This document shows positions 12,175 to 22,079 of a DNA stretch of 64,000 nucleotides, one piece after another. The translations under genes and the position numbers were made by a program. The stretch is from Rhyzopertha dominica. Its lineage: Eukaryota > Arthropoda > Insecta > Coleoptera > Bostrichidae. Under the pieces are notes generated by a model, which worked only from the letters and a program-made list of their open reading frames with translations, was not told the origin of the DNA and did not search any database. The first letter of the stretch is position 1. Each line of letters opens with the position of its first letter. The stretch spans positions 2,296,649-2,360,648 of the forward strand of contig QCXZ01000045.1 in the NCBI GenBank assembly GCA_025024175.1, given 5' to 3'.

Positions 12175-12892
12175 TACAAAAATTAAAAGGAAACTAACAG
12201 TTTGACAAAGTCAAAAATCAGAAACAAGCAAACTTGACTACAAACTGAAATGCAACCTACATGCCAGTAACTCAAACGAAACATTAATTTAGATCAAACA
12301 AAGAATTTAGAATAGGACAATTGAAATTACAAAAATCATTTAGAATAGTAAAATTTTGTTCGTTAATAATTTTATAAATCTCTAAAATTTCCAAATAATT
12401 TAATTTAGATGATTTACTACACAAATGTAATGAATTTAGGCGTTTATAGTTTTTCATGTAATGATTGCAATTCAGTTTATATTGGACAAACCGGAAGATC
12501 CTTTTTAACTAGAGGTAAATAACATATGAAACAATTTGAAAAGTATAAAAATACAGATATTGTTACAACAAATTCTTCGTTAGCCAACCATTTATTAGTA
12601 AATAAACACACTGCCACGCTAGACAACCTAAATTCATTACATTTGTTTAGTAAATCATCTAAATTAAATTATTTGGAAATTTTAGAGATTTATAAAATTA
12701 TTAACGAACAAAATTTTAGTATTCTAAATGATTTTTGTAATTTCAATTGTCCTATTCTAAATTCTTTGTTTGATCTAAATTAATGTTTCGTTTGAGTTAC
12801 CGGCATGTAGGTTGCATTTCAGTTTGTAGTCAAGTTTGCTTGTTTCTGATTTTTGACTTTGTCAAACTGTTAGTTTCCTTTTAATTTTTGTA

Positions 12893-12919
12893 CTGACGAT
12901 GGCTAACATGTAGCCGAAA
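12893..12919 (+). ncRNA. Hammerhead-like core, Penelope A right arm
   Basis: CTGACGA at 12893-12899, one T, stem GGCTA-ACATG-TAGCC at 12901-12915, then GAAAG. It lies about 110 bases before the element end, where hammerhead motifs are reported in Penelope-like terminal repeats. Confidence 0.42.
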
Positions 12920-13088
12920 GCCCTTTACAATTGTAAAAATAAAGTGGAAGTTCACTTTAAGCATAATTTTCTTTAGAAGAATGAATTAATAACTCCACTT
13001 AGAGAAGATGGATTAGTTTTCAATTTTTTTCTCCAGTGAGTTTGATAAAGTCTAGATTTGTTTCTGATCGGTTGGTTGAGAGAGATGT

Positions 13089-13732
13089 CCACTGATCTCT
13101 AAATAACTAGATGTCGTATAAGTCATTCAAAACTGTGACAAGTAGAAACTCGTGCGCCACCATACCGCTAGTATACTCGTACTATCAATTTAACGGCGTG
13201 TTCAAATTTTAGGTTAGATCCTTAACTATATAATATGGTTGTGAGTAAACGTAACGTCCAGTTTGTACGGCACATGTTTCTCACTCAAACACTGCAACGA
13301 TCATCTTTTGGAAATCTGCAGGCAGGTGATGAGTTGTATTGACTGCACACAATTACTATAAAGATAAGAAACACAAGTGGAATGAGAGGTGCTTCGATGT
13401 AGTAGATCTTTTTTTATAAAATTCGCAATGTACCATAATTAAGTTATATAATCGCCGTGGGTGCCGAATATGCCATCCAGTAACAAAAACGAACACCACG
13501 TGCTTTGCTGTTATTGAGAAAGGAGTATAATGTATAATGTTAATGCGGACTATAAAGGTTCGCGATTTTAACAGTCTATCATTAACGTCATATTTATCGC
13601 AGAAGCGAACCTTTGTCAAAATTTTAGTACAAGAACCAGCGGCTAGAAGCGCTAAGGTGACTTAAATCTGTCACAATTAATTTACATGCTTTTTGGTATG
13701 TAAGCGACATCCAGTTATTTAGAGATCAGTGG
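13089..13732. mobile_element. TIR element inserted in gypsy 1 protease
   Basis: The ends are exact inverted repeats, CCACTGATCTCTAAATAACT against AGTTATTTAGAGATCAGTGG, continuing as GGATGTCG/CGACATCC with one mismatch. The flanks are AGATGT and AGATAT, a probable 6-base (or 8-base) target duplication. It is 644 bases long with no coding sequence, so it is non-autonomous. The superfamily is not assigned. Confidence 0.8.
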
Positions 13733-14516
13733 AGATATCCCTCCACCTAATTTAAAAGGTATAAATGGTTCTCAAGTAAAAATACTAGGTATATTTCAGA
13801 GGAGTATCCTTGTTAATAACTGTTGTCGTTCAAATATTGTTCTTATTGTTGTTCCACCTGAAACAATGAGTTATCCTGTTGTGTTAGGCAGAGATTTTAT
13901 TGTAGACAAAAGAATTACTTTTGCTAATGGTAAGATAAAGATACCTAATAATGATGTTAGTGATAATCTCAACAAGTCTGGAGACATAACTGAACTTATG
14001 AATACTGATTATATTGAAACACCTACAGTATTTCCATTAATTATTAATGACTGAAAATAATACAACCGTAGACGTCTACAACTCTTTATACGAGGATATT
14101 TAAATTCGAATCAACAATATAGAAATTAGAGACGAAACCGGAAATAGACATAGTGAAAGCGAATTAGGTATTATTACGAAATGGATGGATCCATTTGAAG
14201 AACTCCATTTAAAAGCAGCTTCCGATTATGACGTAGAACTTCTTCATCTCAGTTTCTGTATGAAAATAAAGTTTTTTAAAAACCAATTGTTTCGTGCATG
14301 TTTCTTGTCTCCATATTCAACCAGGGTATAACTGTGAGCTACTGACAAGCAAATCTATATTTAGTCCTTATTTTGGTTTTGTTTAGTATAGTTTTTCATA
14401 AAATATAAATAATAGTACTTCATCTTACAACAGTTCTTATTTACTGATACACCGTATATCTGATCTAAAAATAAATTATGGAAAACCAATTTTTTTCAAG
14501 AAGCAGTACCTTTTAT

Positions 14517-15410
14517 AAAAAAAAACCGCTGCAAATTGAATAAATACTTCCACATATAATTATTAAAATGACATTTACGTTTTTATTTCTTATACTATAC
14601 GATTAGTAATCAGGTTTTAAGCATTTTTTTCTCTCTACACATTTTTTCTAAGACAAACGTGACAGCAAAAATACATAAATTTTTAAAATGTGTTTTTTTC
14701 CGAATAGCTCGAAAAGTATTAACTTAACAAGAAAATTACAAGAGTGCTTTCCGATCAGAAATTTGATTTCCTATATAATACCAAAATTTAAAAAAAATCT
14801 TACGAACGGGGACCGAAATACGTTTTTTTGGAAATATTTCGAAAATGTTAAAATTTTGGATTAATTTTCTAAGACACTTTTTGTGAAAAATTTTATTTCC
14901 TATCTGACGGTATTTTCATTTTTTGAATATATAAAATATATTCGGAGATATTTAGGAAAAACCGTTTCTTTAAGTGACGCTTTTTTGCTAACATCTTCTA
15001 AACAATTTGCTGCACCGAAAATTTATAAGGGCCAATAATACTCGCAGTTATACTACTAATCACATACAAAAACGAAAAAAAAAATAAAAAAATTGAAATT
15101 TGCAAAAAGGGTAGTTGCCCCCCAATTTCGGCCCCTTCCTGATACCCTACTTACCCCAAAAATCAATAGGTCGCTTTGGGTAGTTGAGATTTATACGTTT
15201 GCCAAATTTCAAGTTCACATATTAAGTCTTTCGCAAGTTATCGTGTCCACAAACAAAACCACACACAGAGACGAGAAATTTTTTTTGCTCAAATTTTGTT
15301 TTTTCACGTTTTCGACCATATTAAAGCGAATGAGCAAATAACAAGTTTTGAAAATTTTTTCGCGATACAATACTTCCCATCCGTTGGATGTGGAAGTAAA
15401 TTACTTTTGT
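14517..15410 (-). repeat. Family X repeat, complete copy
   Basis: This roughly 890-base copy lies in the opposite orientation to 4714-9305. It contains all the blocks found separately in the other copies, from the 'aaccgctgcaaattgaat' end to the TTGGATGTGGAAGTAA end. It has no coding potential. It shows that the halves at 4714-5316 and 9067-9305 belong to one element. Confidence 0.72.
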
Positions 15411-15472
15411 CGTAAAATTAAAAGTTTTTCTTGTTAACTCCATCCACTAGATTTAGACTCTTGCATACTCAC

Positions 15473-15679
15473 CGGAGCACTGAACATCTCCTCGAGTCTT
15501 TCCTTCGTCTCCTTGCCCTTCTTCGGCCTGATGAGCATGTAGATCTTTTTCACATCCTTACACGTCCTCAGCAGCTTTTCCACGAGCAGCTTCCCCAGGA
15601 ACCCGGTACCTCCGGTGACAAACACCGTGCTGCCGGCGTAAAACGTCGCGATCTCACTTTCTTGCGTCGGCACAGACAT
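15473..15679 (-). CDS. Fatty acyl-CoA reductase, first coding exon
   Basis: The ATG at 15679 opens 69 codons that end exactly at a strong GTGAGT splice donor (15472-15467). The peptide has the Rossmann NAD(P)-binding signature [20 protein letters not shown], then [11 protein letters not shown] and [10 protein letters not shown]. These are the conserved N-terminal motifs of fatty acyl-CoA reductases, which reduce fatty acyl-CoA to fatty alcohols for wax, hydrocarbon and pheromone synthesis, usually at the ER or peroxisome. The donor is in phase 0 after FSAP, just before where family members continue with LFD. No further exon is found to the left within the window, so the next one must lie beyond a long transposon-filled intron or be lost. 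The open frame reads past the donor only into non-conserved codons. The frame itself is undamaged. Confidence 0.85.
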
Positions 15680-16121
15680 CCTTTCTGATCGGAGCGCGGA
15701 AGAGCTTTAATCTCGATTTCGTCTAAAACTCGGACGTGCACACACAGAAGGTCGCAAAACACAGGAGGTCTGGTCAAGGTTAGACGTGTAGGATCTGGAC
15801 GGAATCGATTATTATTGTTTTTGGGATGCGGTTAATGCGGGGTTCTGATTGAGCTGATTGCGTCAGTAATGCAGGAAATCCCTCAAAAAAGAAGAATTAA
15901 AATGGGAATTATTAGCTAATTTATATTACCTATTTATGATCTTCCACTTCTTGTTAGGTTATATTGGGGTCCCTTTGTGGCTACGACTGCTACATTGAAA
16001 CAAAGATTAAATATTTCAGGATACGATACGTTGTGATGAAACATTTAGACGAGCTTGACAAAAGAATGGCCATTATGGAATCACCAGGTTAAAAAAAATT
16101 TCGTGCATGGATGGCGAAATA

Positions 16122-17505
16122 CAGGATGTTTCATGAATGATAATGACCCTTACAAAATTAAAAATGCAACCCAAAATACGAATGTGGTTATTTTACATAA
16201 TGGTATTATTTTAAAAATAAATTTAGAATCCATGACGGCTATGCGCTATGATTCCTGTCACTGTATTTATTAAAAGTCAAAATGTATTCAAATAATGGAA
16301 TAACAGATATGATTTTGATTTATGGTGAATGCAAGAAAAATGCTTCCACTGCTGCCCGTTTATGCAGACGTTTTCCAAATAGAAGAGCTCCTGCCCATAC
16401 AATTTTCAAGAGACTTGAATTAACTTTAAGGACAAACTGGCCACCACTCAAAAAGTCAAAAAAAAAAGAACAGCAACAGGCCCGGACGAAATAAATCCTT
16501 ATATTAGTCAAAGGCTAGTCTCAAGAGCAACCGGTATTAGTCTGTCTTCAGTACATTAATGGCAATAAATTTCATCCGTATCAGTTGCAATTGGTTCAGG
16601 CCTTAAAGGAGACAGATTATCCTAAAAAACTGGCTTTTTGTAACTTTTTTCGAGAAAGCCAAAATCTGAATGTGAGATTTTATCACATTTGCTTCTCAAA
16701 TGAAGCAAGATTTTCTAATCATGGCGGATTTAACAAACATAATATGCATTATTATGCGCATGAAAATCCACGTTCGATTCGAGGACATTTTCAAACTATC
16801 TACTCAACGAATGTCTGGTACGGAATATTGCGGAATCAAATTGTTGGGCGTTATTTTTTTCGCGATAGTTTAAACGACAATACTTATCTAAATTTTTTAA
16901 GAAACATTTTACCGGTACTTCTCCAAAATGTAAATTTACAAGTAAGACAAGATCTGTGGTTCCAACAAGATGGGGCACGTGCGCATTATCATAGAGTAGT
17001 GCGAAATCATCTCGATTTGGTTTTGGCTAACCGATGGATAGGGAGAAGTTCAATTAATCCTTGGCCACCGAGAAGCCCTTACTCCTTTGGATTTTTTTCT
17101 GTGAGGAATGGTTAAAGAGCAAGTATACCAAATACTAATGAAAGTGACGAACATTTAGAAAATAAAATACGTGATGCATGTATATCCATTACTCCAGAAA
17201 TGTTAATGCATGTTAAAATATCGTTTTGGGCACGAATTCAAGCTTGTGAAAACAGCGGAGGGCCACATTTTGAACATTTATTACATTAATGTTATTGAGT
17301 TGTCATTTATCGAACATAAAATTTGTTTTACCGAATTTACTTAAAGCAAATTATTGAAATCTATGTCAAAATTTACGAATTTATACAGCTCTCTATGTTT
17401 TATATTTTTTAAGACGATGAACAATTATCAATGTTACCTCTGCAAATGTATTTTGGGTTGCATTTTTAATTTCGTCGGGGTCATTTTTATTCGTGAAAGA
17501 TCCTG
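16122..17505 (+). mobile_element. IS630/mariner-type transposon with TA duplications
   Basis: The ends are inverted repeats of about 75 bases (starting CAGGATGTTTCATGAAT; the other end, complemented, CAGGATCTTTCACGAAT) flanked by TA on both sides (16120-16121 and 17506-17507). The two repeats share 'aaattaaaaatgcaacccaaaata' inward. The 1384-base interior encodes a degenerate transposase on the plus strand. Confidence 0.85.
16282..17289 (+). pseudogene. IS630/mariner-type transposase, degenerate
   Basis: An N-terminal helix-turn-helix (MYSNNGITDMILIYGE, AARLCRRFPNRRAPAH) is followed after stops by a DDE-type catalytic region (16585-17115: ENPRSIRGHFQ, VWYGILRNQIVGRYFF, WFQQDGARAHYH, NRWIGRSSINPWPPRSP). 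A last block (about 17160-17289) reads IRDACISITPEML and ENSGGPHFEHLL. The order matches the widespread insect transposases with a DUF4817-like start. Of the three catalytic acids only the QQDGA aspartate is clear. The first position reads Asn (FSNEARF) and the third falls in a scrambled segment. Stops at about 16495 and 17115 confirm inactivity. The family cuts and pastes DNA at TA sites. Confidence 0.82.
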
Positions 17506-17989
17506 TATAATTCGTTGCCGATTTCATTTGTCCCAATCAAAGATTCGCAAAATTAAAAAGCTAGGTCTAATGGCTGAATATAGAGATCGCAACTCAAAAA
17601 TAAGGAATTTTTTAATTGTATTTTTTAAACCAGAAAATGTTTTGAATTTTTTTTTGCAGAAAATATTACTGATGCTCGAGTAACAAAATTTTTTGATTAC
17701 TTTACGGAAAATCATGTGGAAGAAAATACTCTATTTCCTCCAAACTTCTGGGCTTCAGCATCAATGACATCTAAACGTACCACAAACTTTGTGAGTCCTT
17801 CCACTCAGGGTTTAACAATAATTTTTATTAAACACAATCTAACATAATTCAATTTTTAGAAATATTAAAAAAACTTTCAAACAAAGGTCTATATAAAAAT
17901 AAATAGTACGAATCTTCAAAAACGAATATTTAATAAGAAGTACAGCAGAGAGCGTCTAGAACATTAAAGAATTAAATTATTATAAAAAC

Positions 17990-19190
17990 CACGAAATTGA
18001 TCGTTTTTATTTTGTAAAAGCTGCGTCTTTTCATTATGGCAAATTATTGTAGACTCAAGCCTTATTGTATTAATACAATGGAGACGGAACAAGATGGTAA
18101 AATACCTTTTTTGGATGTTCTTTTAAAGAGGAGCCATAACAACGTCGAACATACTGTATATAGGAAAGCAACGCACACAAACCATTACTTAAATGCAGGT
18201 TCTCACCACCGTCCTCGTCAGCTTTTCTCCGTTGTTAATACTTTGGTAACACGCTCGCTAAGACTGTCAGATAAGAAAAATATCAAAACCGAAAAACAAA
18301 CAATAACTGCAGCTTTACAAGGAAATGGTTATAAAAATAAAACAANTCNGAAAGCATTTAGACAGCAAGCAAGAAGAACACCAAAAACTGAAGAACAACA
18401 GAAAACTGTAGTTTTTCCTTATGCAAAAGGAGTTTCAACAAAAATAGAAAACGTTTTGAAGCGATATAACATTAGAACAGCATATAAGGCAGGAAACAAA
18501 ATTGGCTCGCTTTTAAAAATTCCAAAAGACAAAATTGCACTTGAAAATCAAGGAGTCTACCAAATACCATGTGTAGACTGCCGGAAGCAATATGTAAGTC
18601 AGACAAATTGGAAAATATCGGCAAGGGTAGCTGATTACAAAAATTCAATCAAACAGAAGCAGACCACCTCGGCTCTATTACAGACATAAACAACAGGTCA
18701 CGAGATAAACTTTGAACAAACGAAACAAATAGCTACTGCTGACAATTTTACATTCAGGGTGACCAGGGAGACAATTGAAATTGAGAAGAGACTAAAGAAC
18801 CTTAACAAAAGGGCTTGTAAACCCGTATTGGAGGGCTATAACTTGTCTTTGGGATTGGAAGTAGTTGCAAACAATGCTTTAGCTTCGGGAATACCTATTT
18901 CTTCAGGATCTTCAGGTCAAACAGAAATTACAACTTGCCAAGATGTATGTAAATGCATCAGCATCAGATCCTGTCCAGTACACTGCGCCAGTCACCCGCA
19001 GTCGAGCAAGGACGGCTACAACCACAAAAATTACCACGCAATAGATTTTGACTTCGTCAAAAGATTTCAAAAACTTTTAACAATTTACCACTAGAAGATG
19101 ATGAATGATATTTCATCGAAACGTCGTGAAATAGGCTCTGTACGGAGCTTTTCACACCCTATGCGAGAAGACCTTGAAAGGTATGCTAAT
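17990..19190 (+). mobile_element. Penelope-like element B, 5'-truncated
   Basis: The C-terminal half of a Penelope-type protein is followed by a short 3' part (to about 19190) that ends in the (AAT)n-rich tract. The 3' region has 'gatgaatgatatttcatcgaaacgt', a hairpin followed by GAAAC similar to the other Penelope ends, but without a CTGANGA box. The upstream limit is approximate. Confidence 0.75.
18036..19094 (+). pseudogene. Penelope-like RT C-terminus plus GIY-YIG endonuclease
   Basis: The frame opens in the RT thumb and linker region with IPFLDVLLKRSHNN and YRKATHTNHYLNAGSHH, a hallmark of Penelope-like proteins. After a linker with KIENVLKRYNIRTAYKAGNK comes a GIY-YIG endonuclease start, GVYQIPCVDCRKQYVSQT, in which the usual G-Q-T is S-Q-T. 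Stops at 18687 and frame changes break the rest (18759-19094). Two ambiguous bases lie near 18346-18349. RT motifs upstream are missing. The enzyme would copy element RNA from a nick made by the GIY-YIG domain. Confidence 0.82.
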
Positions 19191-19337
19191 AATAATAATA
19201 CAACTATGTATTTGTACACATTATGTATTTATGTATATTTTAAATAAAATAAAAATAAAATAAATAAAAATAAAATAAATAAAATAATAAAAAATAATAA
19301 AAATAAAATAAAATAAAATAAAAATAAATAAAAAAGT
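19187..19337. repeat. A-rich (AATAA/AAAT)n low-complexity tract
   Basis: AATAATAATAAT is followed after about 50 bases by about 95 bases of AAAATAAAT-type repeats. It sits at the 3' end of Penelope-like element B. Confidence 0.9.
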
Positions 19338-20526
19338 ACTACATATTTAAAGGTAATTTGTTATCTCCGTATCTACGTGTAATCATCCCCTCAGATTAAA
19401 GCAAAGCAAGTAAAATCGGCGCAATCGGGTAACACCGGTCAGAGAAGGATTAGACTGGGCCAACTATACGACACCAAATTAAGTAGTTCGAGTTGTAATT
19501 CCTGATGACAACAAAATCCAGCCTAAGGAATATCGCATTAGTATGCTAAGTTTGTTAAGAAGTAATATAAATTTTTAAAATGGCGGTTACTAATAATTCA
19601 AAGCGGATCATTTCTAATATATTGTCGGTATCCTAGTCGCTTAGACTGGAAGCAGGGTTGGCAAAAAATATGTTTTTTTTTAAATTAAACAAAACAAACA
19701 GTTTTTTTTAAATTTAATCATGTTTAAATCGTTTTAAACATGTTTTTTTTTTTAATTTAGTTAAAACATGTTTAAAACGTTTTAAACACTGTTTTAGACA
19801 TAAACTCTCATGCAAATTTACTATACATAGTAATGAAAATAAATACGAGCAGATGGCGCGGAGCTTAGCAGTTGTCTAAAAATCCCTAGATGACTACTAT
19901 TATCAGTTGTCATTTGTCTTTTTTGTTTACGCAACAATTTTAGTTATTATGAGTCGGTTTTTCTTTTCTATTTTAAACTATAATCAACATTGTTCTTAAA
20001 ATCTAGACCAATCACATACCCCAATTTAAGGTTACTGGGTTGATTTTAGCTAATATAAACTTTAACAAAGAGAATAGAAACCGACATTGTCTGTTTAAAA
20101 GTTTAAAGTTCAACAGTTACAATGACGTAGTGTGGAATAACTGACAAACTTAATGTGCAAAATGGTAGAATGCAAGCTCAATGCAAGAAGTGCAAAAAAG
20201 ATATGGTTACACTAGTAAAAAAAGTATAAATGCTGTTATTTTTTTATTCTTTGTTTATTGTTTTTTATATTCCCAAGTTCTGATAACTATTTGTTTTTTT
20301 TGTACTAAAGATATAATTATCTAGTAAGTGTTGAATGAACCTCTTATTTATTGTTTTGTAGTATTGGACCAGAAATACAAATTTTTCTGTTATGTTAAGT
20401 TTAAGACTTTTAAACAATGTAAACTGGTCCATTTTCCTCTAAGTGGATATAAGAGTAATGTTTACTTCTACAATAAATCTCCCCGAAGTCTATCAAATCC
20501 ACTATATTTATTGAATAGGCAAAGCG

Positions 20527-20553
20527 GTTTCAGCTGTAATTAGCCATCATCAG
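20527..20553 (-). ncRNA. Hammerhead-like core, Penelope C left arm
   Basis: Minus strand: CTGATGA, one T, GGCTA...CAGCT (stem with a G-T closing pair), then GAAAC. It is the inverted partner of 21250-21276. Confidence 0.38.
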
Positions 20554-21249
20554 TCCCTGATTATGTAAAAAAGAATACAAAAGAATTTATAAACCTGACA
20601 TTGTCAAAATCGAAACAAGCAATCTTGACTTCAAACAGAAAAGTAGCCTGCATGCCAAAGCACAAACATGAAATCAGTGATCAAATAAAGAATTTAGAAA
20701 AGGACAACTAAAATTACAAAAATCATGCAAAATTGTAAAATTATCATTTTGTTTGCAATAAAGACAAAATTCCAGTTTTGAATCATTCGGGAGTTTATAG
20801 TTTTTCTTGTAACGATTGTAATTCTGTTAATTTTGGTCAAAGCGGAAGATCTTTTTCAATTAGAGGCAATGAACACTTGAAACAATATGAAAAATATAAA
20901 TATACTGATATAGTTAATACATTCTTCATTAGCAAATCATTTATTGTCATTTAAACACACCACCTCTTTAAATAATTTAAATTCTTTACATGTTTGTAAT
21001 AAATCCTCAAAATTAAATTTTCTAGAAATTCTTGAAATATACAAAATTATAGATAACGGTAATTTTACAATTTTGAATGATTTTTGTAATTTAAGCTGTC
21101 CTAGTCTAAATTCTTTATTTGATCATTGATTTCATGTTTGTGCTTTTGGCATGCAGGCTTTTTTTTGTTTGAAGTCAAGATTGCTTATTTCGATTTTGAC
21201 AACGTCAGGTTTATAAATTCTTTCGTATTCTTTTTTACACAATGAGGCA

Positions 21250-21276
21250 CTGATGATGGCTAATGATAGCTGAAAG
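21250..21276 (+). ncRNA. Hammerhead-like core, Penelope C right arm
   Basis: CTGATGA at 21250-21256, one T, stem GGCTA-ATGA-TAGCT, then GAAAG. The order is the same as in Penelope A although the flanking sequence differs, which argues for conservation of the fold. Confidence 0.4.
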
Positions 21277-21832
21277 CGCTTTGCCTATTCATTAAATATA
21301 AAAAATGATTAAAGTTAAATTAAAACTGTTGTATCAATAAAAAGTTTGAAAAAAACATTTACGTATTTTCTAACTGGGTCTGGTTTTGTATTCAATTCAT
21401 TTTTAATGCAAATGTGGGGTGACATTATGTAGATATGTAATTGCTAATAATCTTGTCTATCTATTTGTGGAGGATAAACGAGCTTAATAGTAATAATTAA
21501 TAAATCACATACAATAGTCATCAAAAAACACTGTTTAAAACATTCGTTTTAAACATTTTGTTTTAATCATGCCAACCCTGACTGGAAGTTTATAAATTTT
21601 GTGCTGCGACTCACATTTAAGTGGTTTTTTGCATTAAGTTTCCCAATTTAAGCCAGTGACAGTTCTGGGAATTTCCTTTACGTACCTGTCGGAGCAATTT
21701 TACAGGTAAATCCTACTACGTCACCACTACAATAATTCTACCTTGTTACACATAGCATGAATACCTAACTAAACTCTTTAGTAATGAAAACTGTTGTTAC
21801 AGATCAGTGTCCTTATCCTGGAATATGCATTT

Positions 21833-22075
21833 TTAATAACTTTTACTTCCTGAATTGTACACTACTCGCCTTGGTCTCGGCGTATTGCCTGGGGCAAGCA
21901 CTTCGAGGCCGCCGCTGTAATGTTTTGGCCAAGGTGATCTGTGTTCGTACGCTTTGCGTCTGATTCGGGAATACCAAATTTTGATTGGAAGAGTACATAA
22001 TGTCCAAGTGCACCTTGCATAATAATCAACAGAATGTTTCGATTTGCAGCTTTTGTAAAACACTTAGGTACCTGC
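21833..22075 (-). other. Unidentified exon-like segment
   Basis: On the minus strand a TCTCGTTGCAG acceptor-like sequence (near 22076) precedes about 200 bases that are more G+C-rich than their surroundings and open in two frames. One frame reads QSKFGIPESDAKRT then NITAAASKC; the other reads WYSRIRRKAYEH then GGLEVLAPGNTPRPRRVVY, with dibasic RR sites. Neither is recognised. The composition and acceptor suggest a host exon or a remnant of one, but no donor or partner exon was found, and a chance open frame is possible. Confidence 0.22.
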
Positions 22076-22079
22076 AACG

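Larger units (their letters stand above)
12085..13029 (+). mobile_element. Penelope-like element A, foldback form
   Basis: The insertion is bounded by a 14-base target duplication (TCTCCAGTGAGTTT at 12071-12084 and 13030-13043). Its middle encodes a GIY-YIG endonuclease start (GVYSFSCNDC, VYIGQTGRSF) like that at the C-terminus of Penelope-like proteins. The tail of the element (12627-12975) is also present upstream in inverted orientation (12095-12441), so the copy folds back on itself. No reverse transcriptase remains. Each arm carries a hammerhead-like core next to the end. Confidence 0.82.
12040..14054 (+). pseudogene. Retropepsin domain of gypsy element 1, split in three
   Basis: The protease active-site motif ALVDSGSPVSL is encoded at 12050-12084. 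The frame is interrupted by the insertion at 12085-13029 and resumes at 13044 as IKSRFVSDRLVERD. It is interrupted again at 13089-13732 and resumes as PPNLKGINGSQVKILG, ending with the conserved second motif VVLGRDFI (about 13880-13905). The three exon-like pieces align as one retropepsin when both insertions and their duplications are skipped. No RT follows; the frame ends at 14054. Confidence 0.75.
9365..14299 (+). mobile_element. Ty3/gypsy-type element 1, heavily nested and deleted
   Basis: A roughly 60-base segment at 9383-9447 recurs at 14233-14299 and is read as the remaining part of the two LTRs. A TGGCGCAGTC sequence just after the first copy (near 9460) looks like a primer-binding site. 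Between them come a leader with a short repeat, a gag frame and a split retropepsin domain. Reverse transcriptase and integrase are absent, so most of pol is deleted. Three later elements interrupt it at 9814-10728, 12085-13029 and 13089-13732. A second LTR-like stretch at about 10733-10960, with AATAAA-type signals, is possible but not proven. Confidence 0.6.
15960..17960 (+). pseudogene. MULE-type transposase remnant, interrupted by mariner
   Basis: At 17507-17560 the peptide IIRCRFHLSQSKIRKIK, then LMAEYRDR, matches the CRFHL block of the insect MULE transposases. After a frameshift, 17660-17775 reads DYFTENHVEENTLFPPNFWA and TSKRTTN. In another frame it continues as CESFHSGFNNNFY and NIIQFLEIL (to about 17870). 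These are consecutive conserved blocks of one domain. A mariner-type element (16122-17505) sits just upstream of the CRFHL block. The sequence before it (ending VKKNFVHGWRN) may be the preceding part of the same domain, but this is weaker. The upstream limit given is approximate. Confidence 0.6.
20498..21302 (+). mobile_element. Penelope-like element C, foldback form
   Basis: The architecture is the same as element A: a GIY-YIG start (GVYSFSCNDC, then NFGQSGRSF) in the middle (about 20790-20870). The tail sequence after it (about 21030-21302) is also present upstream in inverted orientation (about 20498-20750). The sequence is related to element A (shared NLNSLH, NFLEILEIYKII and SLNSLFD peptides) but diverged, so it is a separate insertion. 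The limits are approximate. Confidence 0.75.
19653..21580. mobile_element. hAT-type non-autonomous element
   Basis: The element starts CAGGGTTGGCA and ends TGCCAACCCTG, a typical hAT terminus, and is flanked by a perfect 8-base duplication, ACTGGAAG (19645-19652 and 21581-21588). Inward, poly-T blocks alternate with 'gtttaaa' repeats at the left end and their inverted partners at the right. No transposase remains. A Penelope-like insertion (about 20498-21302) makes up much of its 1928 bases. Confidence 0.88.
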
